From an uncultured Streptomyces sp. (GTDB lineage Bacteria > Actinomycetota > Actinomycetes > Streptomycetales > Streptomycetaceae), in the NCBI GenBank assembly GCA_946480485.1, contig CAMLJW010000329.1, positions 1-6,039 on the forward strand: 6,039 nt of DNA, given 5' to 3'. Shown here piece after piece: positions 5,377-6,039 of this stretch (within the stretch, counting starts at the first letter, position 1; every line of letters starts with the position of its first letter). Under the pieces are notes generated by a model. It was not told the DNA's origin. It saw only the letters and a list, made by a program, of their open reading frames with translations, and searched no databases. Position numbers and translations under genes: made by a program.

Positions 5377-6039
5377 CAGCTCAGCAACTCCGTGGTGGTC
5401 ACCGCGCGCAGGCCGCGGCGATCGAGTTCTTCCAGGACGGCGGGGAGCGCGGCGACCGTGTCCGCGTACCCGAGGTGCAGGCTCACCACCGAGCCGCCCT
5501 GGATCTGGGAGATGATCCCGCGGGTGACGGCCGGGGCGCCCGGCGAGGTGTAGTCGAGCGGGTCGACGTCGTACGAGAGGACGTGCGGGTAGCCCGCGCG
5601 GCGGGCCAGGCGTTCGACGAGCGGGGAGGCCCGCGCGGCGCGCGAGGGTCTGAACCACGTGCCGATCGAGCCGGTGAGCCGGCGCAGCCGCTCGGCGCAC
5701 CGGCTGATCTCGGCGTACGCCTCGGCCTTGGGCAGCGCGTTGATATCCAGGTGGCGTTGGGTGTGGTTGCCGAGGTCGTGCCCCCCGTCGAGGATCCGGC
5801 GGGCCAGTTCCGGGTGCGCGTCGAGCCAGGCGCCGACGGCGAGAACCGTGACGTGTGCGCCGCCCTTCTCCGCCTCGTCGAGCAGTGCGCGGGCGATGGC
5901 GGGGGCGCCCTGCCCATGGAAGGTGAGCGCGACGCGGGGGCGGTCGCGGGGGCCGTGCTCGATCTGGACGGGCCGGCGCGGGAAGGCACGGGGAGTGGGC
6001 GCCTGCGCGGGTGTACGGGGATGCGTGGCAGCCGGGCGC
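5376..6039 (-). CDS. NodB/CE4-fold polysaccharide deacetylase-like protein with altered catalytic motifs, C-terminal part
   Basis: The last 220 codons are visible; the N-terminus lies beyond the right edge. After a Pro/Arg-rich linker, the NodB fold begins at RPRVALTFHGQG. CE4 enzymes remove N- or O-acetyl groups from peptidoglycan, chitin or xylan using five motifs. Here motif 1 is TFHGQG (5907-5918 encodes HGQG) instead of TFDDG, so the catalytic-base and metal-binding Asp are missing. Motif 2 is intact as NHTQRH (5751-5768). Motif 3 is FRPSR rather than RxPY/F. Motif 4, DPLDY, fits DxxD[WY]. Motif 5 is SLHLG, keeping His but losing the Asp of LxHD. The ending RRGLRAVTTTELLS is the usual last helix and strand of the fold. 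The stop overlaps the propeller lipoprotein start by one base. The Pro-rich linker suggests an exported or membrane-anchored protein, which cannot be confirmed here. The fold is secure; the activity is uncertain. Confidence 0.88.
   Translation of the reverse strand, partial: RPAATHPRTPAQAPTPRAFPRRPVQIEHGPRDRPRVALTFHGQGAPAIARALLDEAEKGGAHVTVLAVGAWLDAHPELARRILDGGHDLGNHTQRHLDINALPKAEAYAEISRCAERLRRLTGSIGTWFRPSRAARASPLVERLARRAGYPHVLSYDVDPLDYTSPGAPAVTRGIISQIQGGSVVSLHLGYADTVAALPAVLEELDRRGLRAVTTTELLS

Noticed and set aside
3673..5553. A 626-codon plus-strand frame opposite the propeller and EF-hand genes
   Set aside because: It is the mirror of codon bias in two well-supported minus-strand genes. Its translation is Val/Gly/Asp/Leu-rich with no domain, and it spans an intergenic region and a terminator.
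5377..5700. N-terminal extension of the propeller protein to an ATG at 5700
   Set aside because: It lies within the deacetylase gene in another frame and is Arg/Pro-rich. The internal ATG at 5376 is followed by a textbook lipoprotein signal peptide.
1..6039. CRISPR arrays, tRNA or rRNA genes, insertion sequences, phage genes
   Set aside because: No regularly spaced repeats, tRNA-like sequence, transposase motif or terminal inverted repeats were seen. The region reads as ordinary chromosomal DNA.

Overview
The window is high-GC actinobacterial DNA. It most likely comes from Streptomyces or a close relative: third-position G/C is very strong, long spurious antisense frames are common, and there are a SpoIIE-type phosphatase fused to an RsbW-like kinase, a 70-residue EF-hand protein and a YVTN-propeller lipoprotein. 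All identifications come from reading motifs; no database search was possible.

Layout, left to right. (1) The end of an L-serine ammonia-lyase gene (sdaA, +) is cut by the left edge, and a small hairpin follows its stop. (2) A 955-residue cytosolic signalling protein (+, 520-3387) carries GAF, PAS, PAS and GAF sensor domains, a PP2C/SpoIIE phosphatase and a C-terminal anti-sigma-type histidine-kinase-like ATPase. Its promoter appears to place the transcript start at or next to the ATG, giving a leaderless mRNA. (3) About 300 bp of GC-rich DNA without a credible gene ends in a 12-bp perfect stem between convergent genes. (4) A 70-residue two-EF-hand calcium-binding protein (-, 3691-3903) starts at GTG behind a good ribosome binding site. 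(5) An AT-richer promoter patch with a short palindrome is followed by a 5'-truncated remnant of a GNAT acetyltransferase (+, about 3992-4114). (6) A two-gene operon on the minus strand runs in from the right edge. A NodB/CE4-fold deacetylase with unusual catalytic motifs comes first (partial). Its stop overlaps by one base the start of a 400-residue lipoprotein with a seven-bladed YVTN beta-propeller.

How the genes work together. sdaA is metabolic (serine to pyruvate and ammonia) and shows no link to its neighbours. The phosphatase-kinase is probably a stand-alone sensor node of a partner-switching pathway, since no sigma factor or antagonist is visible here. The deacetylase and propeller genes are translationally coupled, and both products look extracytoplasmic, so they plausibly act together at the cell surface.

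The best candidate for something not well described is this last pair. The deacetylase lacks the standard TFDDG motif (it has TFHGQG) but keeps the HTxxH metal-binding histidines and the DxxDY motif. It may be a non-catalytic binder or have altered chemistry, partnered by a propeller lipoprotein.
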